A stretch of DNA of 64,000 nt from Methanobrevibacter oralis (GTDB taxonomy: Archaea > Methanobacteriota > Methanobacteria > Methanobacteriales > Methanobacteriaceae). Every line of letters starts with the position of its first letter. Position 1 is the stretch's first letter. Below are positions 9,154 through 17,937 of this stretch, piece by piece. Position numbers and translations under genes: made by a program. The stretch spans positions 44,788 through 108,787 of the forward strand of contig NZ_LWMU01000070.1 of assembly GCF_001639275.1 (NCBI RefSeq). The letters are read 5' to 3'. The notes under the pieces are model-generated. The model was not told the DNA's origin. It ran no database searches and saw nothing but the letters and a program-made list of their open reading frames with translations.

Positions 9154-9660
9154 ATGGAATTTAGTGATGTAATTAACAAAAGATATAGTGTTAGAGGATA
9201 CTTGGATAAAGAAGTTGAAAGAGAAAAATTAGAATATGTTTTAAAAGCAGCTACAATAGCTCCTACAGGAGTAAATTACCAACCATTTAAAGTTTTTGTA
9301 ATAGATACTAAAAAAAATAAAGAAGCATTATCTAAAATTTACTCAGCTCCTTGGTTTGTTGAAGCACCATATGTAATTTGTGTTGTTTCTAAAAAAGATG
9401 AAGCTTGGGTTCGTAAATGGGATAATAAAAATATTTCAGATATTGATGCAACAATTGTAATGGATCATATTATTCTTGCAGCTACTGATGTCGGTCTTGG
9501 AACTTGTTATATTGGCGCATTTAAACCAGATGAAGCTAGAAAATTTTTAAATTTATCTGATAATGAAGAACCAGTTTTATTTACACCTCTTGGATATGGA
9601 AATGCAGAACCAAGGAATACTCCAAGAATGGATTTAGATGAATTTGTTACATATATTTAG
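9154..9660 (+). CDS. Nitroreductase family flavoprotein
   Basis: 168 residues from ATG 9154. An in-frame GTG at 9145 is possible, but AGTGAT just upstream suits the ATG. The start KRYSVRGYLDKEV is the classic nitroreductase FMN phosphate-binding opening. APTGVNYQPFKVFVI and the late GLGTCYIGAF and PLGYGNAEP segments complete the fold. Members are FMN-dependent NAD(P)H oxidoreductases acting on quinones, flavins or nitro compounds; the substrate is not predictable. It lies between the citryl-CoA lyase-like gene and a small membrane protein. Confidence 0.85.
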   Translation: MEFSDVINKRYSVRGYLDKEVEREKLEYVLKAATIAPTGVNYQPFKVFVIDTKKNKEALSKIYSAPWFVEAPYVICVVSKKDEAWVRKWDNKNISDIDATIVMDHIILAATDVGLGTCYIGAFKPDEARKFLNLSDNEEPVLFTPLGYGNAEPRNTPRMDLDEFVTYI

Positions 9661-9665
9661 ATAAA

Positions 9666-10004
9666 ATGGATCTTTTAATATTAAATGCTAGAAATTCAAA
9701 AGAAATGAATAATATTTCTAATGAATTAGCTTTAAAAAAGTTTAAAACAATAGAACAAGATGAACATTATATTTTAAAAAAGAAAAAACGTTATGGTAAC
9801 ATTTTAGTTCATGCAATATCTTTATTAATTGCTTTATTCTATTTTTATCCAATTATATTTATTAACTTGGCTTATTTTACTTATAGTTATTTATGGGCAT
9901 CTCCATATGTATTAATAACAACAGATACCAAAACAGAAACTGGTGATGATTTAGAGTTTAATACAATGGATGAAGTTTTAAAAAAAGCCAATGCTATTTT
10001 ATAA
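9666..10004 (+). CDS. Small membrane protein, unknown
   Basis: 112 residues, not recognised. The first half is hydrophilic and lysine-rich, followed by one long or two short hydrophobic segments (about residues 42-80), then an acidic tail. It starts five bases after the nitroreductase stop, probably in the same transcript. Its 3' end overlaps the convergent gene by 11 bases. Confidence 0.5.
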   Translation: MDLLILNARNSKEMNNISNELALKKFKTIEQDEHYILKKKKRYGNILVHAISLLIALFYFYPIIFINLAYFTYSYLWASPYVLITTDTKTETGDDLEFNTMDEVLKKANAIL

Positions 10005-10338
10005 TTTCATCTACATCATATTCTTCTATTTTTCTTATAATCAAATGATTTGTTATAAGATTATTATCATATTCAGATTCTTCACCTAGTTTTGCATTTA
10101 TAAATACTTCATTAGATTTATTTTCACTAAAAAATATTATAATATCTTTGATAAAATTATCATAATCTTTTTGTAATTTTTTATTACTAAATTTAAGTTC
10201 TGGAAGTTCATTTGTCCATAAATCGGATCCAACACTAAATTTTTTGTCGGTAACTTTATTATTCGATATTTCCCCATCTAATGTCAATGAAAAATTGGGA
10301 TTTAAAATAATCCAAACAGCTCTTTGCATTTTAATCAC
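9994..10338 (-). CDS. Hypothetical protein, 114 aa
   Basis: Not recognised. A soluble, acidic and lysine-rich protein with alternating hydrophobic pattern and no signal peptide. The start at ATG 10338 is close to an in-frame ATG four codons in. It is convergent with the small membrane protein and overlaps it by 11 bases, which is tight but normal for archaeal gene ends. Confidence 0.5.
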   Translation of the reverse strand: MIKMQRAVWIILNPNFSLTLDGEISNNKVTDKKFSVGSDLWTNELPELKFSNKKLQKDYDNFIKDIIIFFSENKSNEVFINAKLGEESEYDNNLITNHLIIRKIEEYDVDEIIK

Positions 10339-10387
10339 TAATTCTTTATTTAATATATAATAATATAAATATTATTAAGGTGGAAAA

Positions 10388-10620
10388 ATGTTTAATTTTA
10401 ACTATAAAATATTGATATTATTTTTTTCTATTTTAATAGTGTTTAGTGCTATTTATTTAACATGAATGTTATTGATGAAAACAATGATGATGTTGTTGGT
10501 AATTCATCAGCTGATAATTTAAAAAACGATAGTAATGGAAGTGTTTGGATAGTAATTAATGGGACTTTGATTGAAGTTAATGTAAGTAATGCTTCAGATA
10601 GTGGTTCTGCTTCGGCTTAA
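10388..10620 (+). pseudogene. Small secreted peptide gene broken by a frameshift
   Basis: ATG 10388 follows a good Shine-Dalgarno (AAGGTGG, about 10378) and a TATA-like stretch (10348-10360). It encodes 25 residues that look like a signal peptide (lysine near the start, then a hydrophobic run) and stops at TGA 10463-10465. The following frame, from an ATG overlapping that stop (10462) to 10620, encodes 52 hydrophilic residues rich in N, D and S, with no Shine-Dalgarno of its own. Joined by a one-base shift they would give a secreted peptide of about 76 residues. It is either a real frameshift or a sequencing error in a six-A region; two separate genes seem unlikely. Confidence 0.5.
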
Positions 10621-10623
10621 ATT

Positions 10624-10640
10624 ACTTAAATATATAAATA
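10624..10640 (+). promoter_or_regulatory. TATA-box candidate for the gene at 10675
   Basis: The stretch TTAAATATATAAAT lies about 45 bases before ATG 10675, and AGGAG lies eight bases before that start. This is the expected archaeal arrangement of TATA, short leader and Shine-Dalgarno. Assigned by eye only. Confidence 0.45.
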
Positions 10641-10674
10641 TTATAAAGTAATAAAATAAACCCTAGGAGTTAAA

Positions 10675-11022
10675 ATGTCGAATATTAAAATGATTAAAAA
10701 TTTAGGGTTTATATTAGCTATTATGTTAATAATTTGGGGAATTTATCAAGTTATAACTGCAAAACTAATAACTAATGAAATTATTGTCACTGCTATTATT
10801 TTAATAATGTTAGGTGTTGCATATTCCTTAATTTTATATAATAAATCTTGGACAAAGGCAATATTCTTTTTTGAAGGTTTAATCATAGGTGTTAGTGGAT
10901 ATTTATTTTTAGATAACCTATATGGAATTTCTTTTCTTATAATTGGTTTTATTATTGTTATAATAGCTATTCTTGCTTATATTCAAAAATTACCTGCAAG
11001 TATTTTAAAATGGTTTTATTGA
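10675..11022 (+). CDS. Small polytopic membrane protein, unknown
   Basis: 115 residues with four hydrophobic segments of about 20 residues each, separated by very short loops. No motif recognised. It begins after a good AGGAG and its own TATA-like element, so it is probably monocistronic. It lies just upstream of the ATP synthase operon but is separated from it by a 164-base gap carrying the operon promoter, so no functional link is implied. Confidence 0.55.
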   Translation: MSNIKMIKNLGFILAIMLIIWGIYQVITAKLITNEIIVTAIILIMLGVAYSLILYNKSWTKAIFFFEGLIIGVSGYLFLDNLYGISFLIIGFIIVIIAILAYIQKLPASILKWFY

Positions 11023-11134
11023 TAATTATAATATCTTTATTTCATTTTTATCAATTTTTTTAAGTAATTCTTATTTTTTTAGATGTTTTTTTTATCTGAA
11101 TTTAAATTTTATCTATTTTTAATAATATTTATAG

Positions 11135-11149
11135 TAAAAGATATATATA
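11135..11149 (+). promoter_or_regulatory. BRE/TATA candidate of the ATP synthase operon
   Basis: A purine-rich TAAAAG (11135-11140) directly precedes ATATATATA (11141-11149), 38 bases before ATG 11187. This matches an archaeal BRE plus TATA box for the nine-gene operon. A GGTGAT ribosome-binding site lies just before the start codon. Confidence 0.55.
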
Positions 11150-11186
11150 GCGCTCGATAAAGATAACTATACCATGGTGATTAATT

Positions 11187-11501
11187 ATGGCAGAGATATC
11201 AGACGCAATCGCAATGATAAAAAAAGCTGAATCTGATGCTGAACAAATTATTATTGATTCAGAGTCCCAATCAAAGGACTTAATCACTGAATCAAAAATA
11301 AATGCTGAAGAAACAATTTCCTCAGCTAAACAAGCAGCAGAAGAAGAAGTGAAAAATACTGTTTTTGATGCAGAAGATAAAGCTAAAGTTGAAGCACAAT
11401 CTATTGCTGCAGAGTCTGAAAGTAACGTAAGTTCTTTAAAAGACAAAGCTATGGTGAATGTAGATGAGGCTGCTTCTTTTATTGTCAAAAATATTTTGTA
11501 G
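11187..11501 (+). CDS. ahaH: A-type ATP synthase subunit H
   Basis: 104 residues, almost entirely one alanine/glutamate/lysine-rich helix, as expected for the peripheral-stalk subunit H, which forms a heterodimeric coiled coil with subunit E. It is the first gene of the operon, followed after 12 bases by subunit I. The start ATG 11187 has GGTGAT upstream. Assignment rests on composition, length and position more than on sequence motifs. Confidence 0.85.
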   Translation: MAEISDAIAMIKKAESDAEQIIIDSESQSKDLITESKINAEETISSAKQAAEEEVKNTVFDAEDKAKVEAQSIAAESESNVSSLKDKAMVNVDEAASFIVKNIL

Positions 11502-11513
11502 TGTGAGATTTAT

Positions 11514-13517
11514 ATGTTCCAGACAGTTAGAATGCGTAAAATTAGAATAGTTACACTTGATAAGTATTTAACTCAAGTAGTGGATGCTATCCATGAACAA
11601 GGGTTAGTACAAATCAGTGATATTTCTGATGGTATTCAGCAAGATCCTGAACTAGCGGAATTATTAACTCCTGCTAAGGCATCTTCACACGCTGGTAAGT
11701 TATCTTCACTTTTAATGAAAACTAATGGAATATCTGAACTATTAGGAAATTCTATATCAGAAGGCCATGGGTTTAAAGACAAATTAATGTCTTTTATTAG
11801 TCCGGATATGCCTATTCAAAAGGAAGTTGAAGATTTAGATACTGATGCTTTTATTTTAAAAGCTGAAGACATATTAGCTCAAGTTGAGAGTAAAACCAGT
11901 GTTATTGAAGGGAAACTTTCCACGCTCGACGCTGAGACAAGTGAATTACAGTCTAATAAAAGCTTAGCTACAAAATTATCTAATATTGACATAGATTTAG
12001 CTCTTTTAAAAGATTCTAAATACACTTCTGTTACTGTTGGAAGGATTAATGTTGAATCTGCTTCAGAAATCAAAACTAAATTAAGTAACTTGACTGATGA
12101 ATTAGAAATATTTACAGTCCCAGGTGATGTAGAAAATAGTGTAATCATCGCAGTGGTGACTTTAAAAGAATTTAGTGATGATGTTTATTCAACACTTCGT
12201 AAATTCGATTTTGAGAAACTTGAAATAGGCGAGATTAAAGGTACTCCTCAACAAATTATTTCAAGTGCTGATAATAGATTAAAATCCATTGAATCTGAAC
12301 GTGCAACAGCTAAAGCTGATTTAAGAGTAGTTGCAGAAGAATGGGATGATGAAATATTATCTCTCAAAGAACAATTAGAAAATGAAAAAGATAAGAATGA
12401 TATAATTTCTGCTTTTGTTCAAACTAAGGATACTTACATGCTTGAGGCATGGATTCCTATAGATGATACTCAAAAAGTTGAACAATTAGTTGAAAAAAGT
12501 TCTGATGGACATTGTACCTTTGAAACTATTGAAGTTGAAGGTAGAGATGATGAAGACGTACCTATTTTACAACAAAATAATTGGTATGCAAAACCTTATG
12601 AGTTCCTCGTTGGTATGTATTCACCTGTACGTTATAATGCTATAGACCCAACAATTTTTGTTGCAATCATGTTCCCATTTTTCTTCGGGTTCTGTTTAAC
12701 TGATGCAGTTTATGGTTTAGTTGTGTCTTTATTAGGTGTTTTATTATTACGTGGTTTAGGTAAATTAAATGATACAATGAATTCATTTGGTTGGATTCTA
12801 GTAGCATGTGGAATCTGGTCAATAATATTAGGTTTAATTACAAATGGTTTTTTAGGAGATTTACCAGAAAGAATTTTAGGTTTCCGTTTACCTACTATTG
12901 TAGGAGCTGTTGAATCATTTGTTCACCCAGATACAATCTTAATAATTGCTATATTAGTAGGTATTGTTTATCTTAATATTGGTTTTATTGTTGGTACAAT
13001 CAATAATTTAAGATATGGTGATAAAAAAGAAGCTATTGGATCCCAACTTTGTTGGTTTGTTTTAGAAGCTGGTATTATATTATTAGCTTTAGGATTCGTA
13101 ATGCCTGCAATTGGCATGATTGGAATGATATTAGGAGTTATACTAATACTTGCATGTATTGGAATGTTAGTTTATGGAAATGGTGCTTATGGAGTTATGG
13201 ATATCTTCGGATATATGGGAGATGTTTTATCTTTTGCTCGTCTTTTAGCACTATGTTTAGCTACTGGTGGTATTGCTATGACAGTAAATATTTTAACTGT
13301 AATGGTGGGCGATATGATTCCATATGTAGGTATTGTAGTAGCTATTTTTGTCTTTATTTTTGGACATATAGCAAACTTTGCGTTCCAAGTATTAGGTGCA
13401 TTTGTTAATTCATTACGTCTTAATTATGTAGAATTTTTTGCTCAATTCTTTATGAGTGGTAAAAATAACTTTGAAGCTTTTAAAGCAAAAAGAACATTTA
13501 CCAAACTTAAAAATTAA
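11514..13517 (+). CDS. atpI: A-type ATP synthase subunit I (a-subunit)
   Basis: 667 residues, normal for the archaeal a-type subunit. The N-terminal half (to about 350) is a soluble, coiled-coil-rich arm that joins the peripheral stalks. The C-terminal half has seven to eight membrane helices that form the ion half-channels against the c-ring. Recognisable membrane segments are MFPFFFGFCLTDAVYG (about 385) and DVLSFARLLALCLATGG (about 570), whose arginine is the essential residue facing the c-ring carboxylate. It ends 57 bases before subunit K. Confidence 0.95.
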   Translation: MFQTVRMRKIRIVTLDKYLTQVVDAIHEQGLVQISDISDGIQQDPELAELLTPAKASSHAGKLSSLLMKTNGISELLGNSISEGHGFKDKLMSFISPDMPIQKEVEDLDTDAFILKAEDILAQVESKTSVIEGKLSTLDAETSELQSNKSLATKLSNIDIDLALLKDSKYTSVTVGRINVESASEIKTKLSNLTDELEIFTVPGDVENSVIIAVVTLKEFSDDVYSTLRKFDFEKLEIGEIKGTPQQIISSADNRLKSIESERATAKADLRVVAEEWDDEILSLKEQLENEKDKNDIISAFVQTKDTYMLEAWIPIDDTQKVEQLVEKSSDGHCTFETIEVEGRDDEDVPILQQNNWYAKPYEFLVGMYSPVRYNAIDPTIFVAIMFPFFFGFCLTDAVYGLVVSLLGVLLLRGLGKLNDTMNSFGWILVACGIWSIILGLITNGFLGDLPERILGFRLPTIVGAVESFVHPDTILIIAILVGIVYLNIGFIVGTINNLRYGDKKEAIGSQLCWFVLEAGIILLALGFVMPAIGMIGMILGVILILACIGMLVYGNGAYGVMDIFGYMGDVLSFARLLALCLATGGIAMTVNILTVMVGDMIPYVGIVVAIFVFIFGHIANFAFQVLGAFVNSLRLNYVEFFAQFFMSGKNNFEAFKAKRTFTKLKN

Positions 13518-13574
13518 AATTTTCATTTAAAGTTAAATTTATAAAATTAATATATTCAAAAAGGTGAATTAAAT

Positions 13575-14066
13575 ATGGTAGAAATTACTTTAGGTACTGC
13601 TTTAGCAGCTATTGGTGCTGGAGTAGCAATTGGTTTTGCTGGATTAGGTTCTGGTTTAGGGCAAGGTATGGCAGCAGCTGGTTCTGTAGGAGCAGTTGCA
13701 GAAGATAACGACATGTTTGCTCGGGGTATTATTTTCTCTGCATTACCAGAGACTCAAGCTATTTATGGTTTCTTGATTGCTATTTTATTATTAGTATTCT
13801 CAGGTTTATTAGGTACTGGAAAACCATTAAGTATTGAAGCAGGTATTGTAGCTATTGGTGTAGGTGCATCTATTGGTTTTGCAGGTTTAGGTTCTGGTAT
13901 GGGACAAGGTATTGCAGCATCCTCATCTGTTGGTGCTATTGTAGAAGACAATGACATGTTTGCTCGTGGTATTATTTTCTCTGCATTACCAGAGACTCAA
14001 GCTATTTATGGTTTCTTGATTGCTATTTTACTTATGGTATTCGGCGGAATATTGGCGGCAGCTTAA
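13575..14066 (+). CDS. atpK: A-type ATP synthase subunit K (c-ring), duplicated hairpin
   Basis: 163 residues made of two tandem hairpins of about 81 residues, each two membrane helices. Each half has a glycine-rich first helix (AIGAGVAIGFAGLGSG and a near copy) and a second helix with the ion-binding glutamate in ALPETQAIYG. Both carboxylates are retained, so each subunit can carry two ions. The presence of P-E-T-Q, as in sodium-type rings, makes Na+ coupling possible but not proven. The two halves share 78 nearly identical bases. The GGTGAA ribosome site sits before ATG 13575. Confidence 0.95.
   Translation: MVEITLGTALAAIGAGVAIGFAGLGSGLGQGMAAAGSVGAVAEDNDMFARGIIFSALPETQAIYGFLIAILLLVFSGLLGTGKPLSIEAGIVAIGVGASIGFAGLGSGMGQGIAASSSVGAIVEDNDMFARGIIFSALPETQAIYGFLIAILLMVFGGILAAA
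13710..13787 (+). repeat. Internal repeat of atpK, first copy
   Basis: This 78-base segment recurs at 13953-14030 with a single difference (G at 13724, T at 13967). The offset is 243 bases, exactly one 81-residue hairpin. The flanking parts of the two halves are less alike, which suggests gene conversion or strong constraint on the ion-binding helix. Confidence 0.9.
13953..14030 (+). repeat. Internal repeat of atpK, second copy
   Basis: Second copy of the 78-base repeat that encodes the ion-binding helix of the c-subunit; see the copy at 13710-13787. One synonymous-position change separates the two. Confidence 0.9.
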
Positions 14067-14079
14067 GGAGGCAATTTGT

Positions 14080-14703
14080 ATGAGCTCAGGCACAGATAAA
14101 ATTGTTTCAAGCATAATGTCTGAAGCCCAGGAGAAAGCTGATATAATCATTCAAAATGCTAACGCAGAAGTTTCAACTATTAATGCTCGTGCAGAAAAAA
14201 CTGCAGAAGCAGAAAAAAGTAAAATTTTAGAAAATGGTAAAAAACAATCTGATATGAGATATCAGCAAATCATTTCCGAAGCTAAGATGAATGCTCGTAG
14301 AGCCGAATTAGGTGCTAAAGAAGAAGTAATTGAAGCAGCTTTTACTAAAGCTAGTGAAGAGCTAAAAGCAAAAGCTTCTTCTTATGATGATGAGTACTCC
14401 CAATCTTTAATTGCAAATATAAAAGAAGCTGCTAGTGAAATTGGTGGTGGAGATTTAATTGTTCAATTAAATGGTGCAGACTCAAGCAAAATTGAAAATA
14501 AACTAAGTGAACTCTCTTCAGATATTTCTCGTGAAATTGGTACATCTACTACTCTTAAATTAGGTGAACCTATTGAAGCTATTGGTGGAGCTATTGTAAA
14601 AACCAGTAATGGATATATTGAAGTAAATAATACTATCGAATCTAGATTAGATAGATTTAAAAGTGTATTACGTAGTGAAGTTGCTAGCATATTATTTAAA
14701 TAA
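14080..14703 (+). CDS. atpE: A-type ATP synthase subunit E
   Basis: 207 residues from ATG 14080, chosen because AAGGAGG lies eight bases upstream. A longer in-frame start at 14020 would run inside subunit K and lacks a ribosome site. The first 110 residues form a charged helix (peripheral stalk with subunit H). The C-terminal globular part (GGAIVKTSNGYIEVNNTIESRL) is the typical subunit E ending that binds the catalytic head. Spacing to K is 13 bases and to C 12 bases. Confidence 0.93.
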   Translation: MSSGTDKIVSSIMSEAQEKADIIIQNANAEVSTINARAEKTAEAEKSKILENGKKQSDMRYQQIISEAKMNARRAELGAKEEVIEAAFTKASEELKAKASSYDDEYSQSLIANIKEAASEIGGGDLIVQLNGADSSKIENKLSELSSDISREIGTSTTLKLGEPIEAIGGAIVKTSNGYIEVNNTIESRLDRFKSVLRSEVASILFK

Positions 14704-14715
14704 GGAGGATAAATT

Positions 14716-15870
14716 ATGGCTGATGAAATTGCTACATTGATTAGTTCAGTAGGACTTACACCAGAAGCATTCATTGCATTTTGTGTAATTGCAATCCTTG
14801 TAGTAGGTGCTGTAGTTGTGATCATTACATCTAGACCAATTTTGGATATTTATCCTTATCTTAATCCAAGTGCAAGAGTAAGAGCTAGAAAAGGAAGATT
14901 ATTTACAGAAAAACAAATCTCTGAAATCGTTGAAACAAATGATGTTGGAGAAGTTGAAAATTATCTTAAAGGTGTTCCTGAATATGCTGATGCATTAGAC
15001 GATTATCCTCTTGATAAAGCATTGGATGTTCAGCGTGCTAATACTTATGACTTTATTGCAAGAGTAGCTCCTAAGGAAGTTAAAAAGCCTTTTGTTGTAA
15101 TGTCTAAGAAAACCGACATTAACAATATTAAAAGTCTTTTAACTGCTAAGGAAGTTGGCCTTACAGCAGAAGAGACTAAAGAATTATTAGTTCCATGTGG
15201 ATCTTTATATGATGAACTTGAATCTTTAGTTGATGCAGAAAGTGTAACTGATATTGTCACAAGTTTAGATTCAACTGAATATGCAACTGCATTAGAAGAT
15301 GCTCTTCCAAAATATGAAGAAACAAAAATGGTTCTTTCATTAGAATCTGCTTTAGATAAATTTTATTTAAGCAATTTATTACGCTCTTCAGACGTTCCGT
15401 CAGATGAAAACAAACAAATCATATTTTCATATGTAGGAACTCAAGTTGATATTGATAATCTTAAATTAATCATAAGAGCAAAAGAAGATGGATTAGATTA
15501 TGATACTATTGCTCCTTATATGTTAGAAGATGGATACCAATTACGTGAATGGAAACTTAAAGATTTAATGGAATCTCCTGATGTTACAAATGTAATATCT
15601 GGTTTAGATGGTACTAAATATTCTGAAGCATTAACTGATGCTATTCCATTATACAATGAAACTGGATCAATTTATGTATTTGAAAAAGCTTTAGATGTTT
15701 ATTTAGTTAACTATGCAAAATCTTTATCCTCTAAAAAACCATTAGGTGTTGGTCCAATTATTGGTTATTTAAGTCAAAAAGAAAACGAAATTAAGAATTT
15801 AAAAATTATTTCAAGAGCAAAAAGGGAAGAAGGATTTCCTAATTCTAAAATTATGGAGATGTTAATATGA
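14716..15870 (+). CDS. atpC: A-type ATP synthase subunit C
   Basis: 384 residues. An N-terminal hydrophobic stretch (about 17-38) precedes the all-helical body with three repeated modules. The body shows the family's repeated pattern YADALDDYPLDKALD, YATALEDALP and YSEALTDAIP. Subunit C (the V-type d homologue) couples the central rotor to the c-ring. AAGGAGG precedes the ATG, and the stop overlaps subunit F by four bases (ATGA). Confidence 0.93.
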   Translation: MADEIATLISSVGLTPEAFIAFCVIAILVVGAVVVIITSRPILDIYPYLNPSARVRARKGRLFTEKQISEIVETNDVGEVENYLKGVPEYADALDDYPLDKALDVQRANTYDFIARVAPKEVKKPFVVMSKKTDINNIKSLLTAKEVGLTAEETKELLVPCGSLYDELESLVDAESVTDIVTSLDSTEYATALEDALPKYEETKMVLSLESALDKFYLSNLLRSSDVPSDENKQIIFSYVGTQVDIDNLKLIIRAKEDGLDYDTIAPYMLEDGYQLREWKLKDLMESPDVTNVISGLDGTKYSEALTDAIPLYNETGSIYVFEKALDVYLVNYAKSLSSKKPLGVGPIIGYLSQKENEIKNLKIISRAKREEGFPNSKIMEMLI

Positions 15871-16184
15871 GTTCAGTAGCAGTTATTGGAGATAATGACA
15901 CAGTATCTGGTTTCAGATTAGGTGGCATCAAACAAGCAATTGTTGTAAATAATGCTGAAGAAGCAATTGTAGCTTTTGATAAATTTTTAGATGATGAAAT
16001 TTCAATTATTATTATTACTCAACAAATGGCTAATGAGATTAGAGAACATATTAATAAAAGAATTGGTTCTGAAGTTTTACCAATGATAATTGAGATACCT
16101 GATAAAGATGGGTCCTCACAAGGATCATCTGATCAAATTAATGACCTTATTAAAAGAGTTATCGGGGTAGAGATGGTTAAATGA
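15867..16184 (+). CDS. atpF: A-type ATP synthase subunit F
   Basis: 105 residues with the typical V/A-type F opening ([17 protein letters not shown]), followed by an alpha/beta fold. The end has IPDKDG and a C-terminal helix. It is a central-rotor component that binds subunit D. It overlaps both neighbours by four bases (ATGA), showing translational coupling from C through F to A. Confidence 0.95.
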   Translation: MSSVAVIGDNDTVSGFRLGGIKQAIVVNNAEEAIVAFDKFLDDEISIIIITQQMANEIREHINKRIGSEVLPMIIEIPDKDGSSQGSSDQINDLIKRVIGVEMVK

Positions 16185-17935
16185 TTATTGAAGGAAAAAT
16201 TATTAAAATTGCTGGGCCTGTTATTGTCGCAGATGGTATGAGAGGGGCTCAGATGCTTGAGATGGTTAGGGTAGGTGAACAGAAGCTTATCGGGGAAATC
16301 ATTGAGCTTGAAGGTGACACTGCAACTATCCAAGTATATGAAGAAACAGCCGGTATTCAACCGGGTGAAGTAGTTGAATGTACAGGAGGCGCATTATCTG
16401 TAGAACTTGGTCCAGGTGTAATGAGTTCTATTTTCGATGGTATTCAAAGGCCTTTAAGAATTATCAGAGAAGAATCTGGTGACTTTATTGCAAGAGGTAT
16501 TGATGTAGAATCTATCGATAAAGAGAAAAAATGGGAATTCAAACCTGTTGCAAAAGTTGGAGATGTAGTAACTGGTGGAGATGTACTTGGTGAAGTACAA
16601 GAAACTTCTGCAGTTTTACATAAAATATTAGTTCCTCCAACTATGGAGGGTACTGTAAAAAGTTTAGCTAGTGAAGGCGAATACACAGTTCTTGAAGATA
16701 TTGCAGAAATTGAAGCTGATGGTGAAGTAAAAGCAGTTCAAATGCTCCAAAAATGGCCTGTTAAAAAAAGCCGTCCATATGTAAGAAAATTAGACCCAGA
16801 TATACCATTAGTAACTGGTCAAAGAGCACAAGATACTTTTTTCTCAGTAGCTAAAGGAGGAGCAGCAGCCATTCCAGGTCCATTTGGATCAGGTAAAACT
16901 GTTACCCAACAACAATTAGCTAAGTGGGCTGATGCAGACATTGTTGTGTATATTGGATGTGGAGAACGTGGTAACGAAATGACTGAAGTACTTACCGAAT
17001 TCCCTTACCTTGATGACCCTAAAACTGGAAACCCATTAATGGATAGAACTGTTCTTATTGCAAATACTTCTAACATGCCAGTAGCCGCTCGTGAAGCATG
17101 TGTATATACCGGTATTACAATTGCTGAATATTACCGTGACCAAGGTTATGATGTTGCACTTATGGCAGATTCAACCTCAAGATGGGCTGAAGCTATGAGA
17201 GAAATCTCTGGAAGACTTGAAGAAATGCCTGGAGAAGAAGGTTATCCAGCTTACTTAGCATCCAGATTGGCACAATTCTATGAAAGAGCAGGAAGAGTAG
17301 AAACTATTGGTAGTGAATCAAAAGAAGCTTCAATTTCTGTTGTTGGTGCTGTATCTCCTCCTGGTGGAGACTTATCTGAACCTGTTACTCAAAACACATT
17401 ACGTATCTGTAAAGTATTTTGGGCTTTAGATGCATCTCTTGCAGATAAACGTCATTTCCCTTCAATTGACTGGTTACAAAGTTATTCTTTATATGTTGAT
17501 AGTATTGAAGGTTGGTGGACTGAAAACATTGCAGCAGATTGGAGAGAAACTCGTGATCAAGCAATGAGTTTATTACAAAAAGAATCTGAACTCCAAGAAA
17601 TTGTTCAATTAGTTGGTCCTGATGCATTACCAGAAGCAGACCAAGCTACATTAGAAACAACTCGTATGTTAAGAGAAGATTTCTTACAACAAAATGCATT
17701 TGATGATGTGGATACATACTGTGCACCAGATAAGCAATATAAAATGCTAAAAACTATTCTTTTATTCTATAAAGAATCTCTTGCAGCTGTTAACAGAGGA
17801 GTTTCAATCCATGATATTGTTGCTTTACCTGTTAAAGAAGAGATTGGTAAAATGAAATATGTACCACAAGAAGAATTTGCATCTAAAATAGAAGAAATTC
17901 AAGCAGCAATTACTAAACAATGCAGTGAGGCTTAA
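16181..17935 (+). CDS. atpA: A-type ATP synthase catalytic subunit A
   Basis: 584 residues, normal length with no intein. It carries the N-terminal beta barrel, the non-homologous insert of A-type catalytic subunits (about 90-190), the P-loop GPFGSGKT near residue 232, and the catalytic glutamate in GCGERGNE. The Walker B-like [20 protein letters not shown] follows. It forms the alternating hexamer with subunit B and hydrolyses or makes ATP. Start ATG overlaps the stop of F by four bases. Confidence 0.98.
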   Translation: MIIEGKIIKIAGPVIVADGMRGAQMLEMVRVGEQKLIGEIIELEGDTATIQVYEETAGIQPGEVVECTGGALSVELGPGVMSSIFDGIQRPLRIIREESGDFIARGIDVESIDKEKKWEFKPVAKVGDVVTGGDVLGEVQETSAVLHKILVPPTMEGTVKSLASEGEYTVLEDIAEIEADGEVKAVQMLQKWPVKKSRPYVRKLDPDIPLVTGQRAQDTFFSVAKGGAAAIPGPFGSGKTVTQQQLAKWADADIVVYIGCGERGNEMTEVLTEFPYLDDPKTGNPLMDRTVLIANTSNMPVAAREACVYTGITIAEYYRDQGYDVALMADSTSRWAEAMREISGRLEEMPGEEGYPAYLASRLAQFYERAGRVETIGSESKEASISVVGAVSPPGGDLSEPVTQNTLRICKVFWALDASLADKRHFPSIDWLQSYSLYVDSIEGWWTENIAADWRETRDQAMSLLQKESELQEIVQLVGPDALPEADQATLETTRMLREDFLQQNAFDDVDTYCAPDKQYKMLKTILLFYKESLAAVNRGVSIHDIVALPVKEEIGKMKYVPQEEFASKIEEIQAAITKQCSEA

Positions 17936-17937
17936 AA

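Noticed and set aside
11129..11488. Minus-strand open frame opposite ATP synthase subunit H
   Set aside because: It is an antisense shadow of a helical alanine/glutamate/lysine-rich gene, and the plus-strand gene fits the operon.
14020..14079. Longer N-terminus for ATP synthase subunit E
   Set aside because: The extension lies inside subunit K and has no ribosome site; AAGGAGG points to ATG 14080.
16181..17935. Intein in the ATP synthase A subunit
   Set aside because: Length is 584 residues and all motifs are continuous, so no insertion is present.
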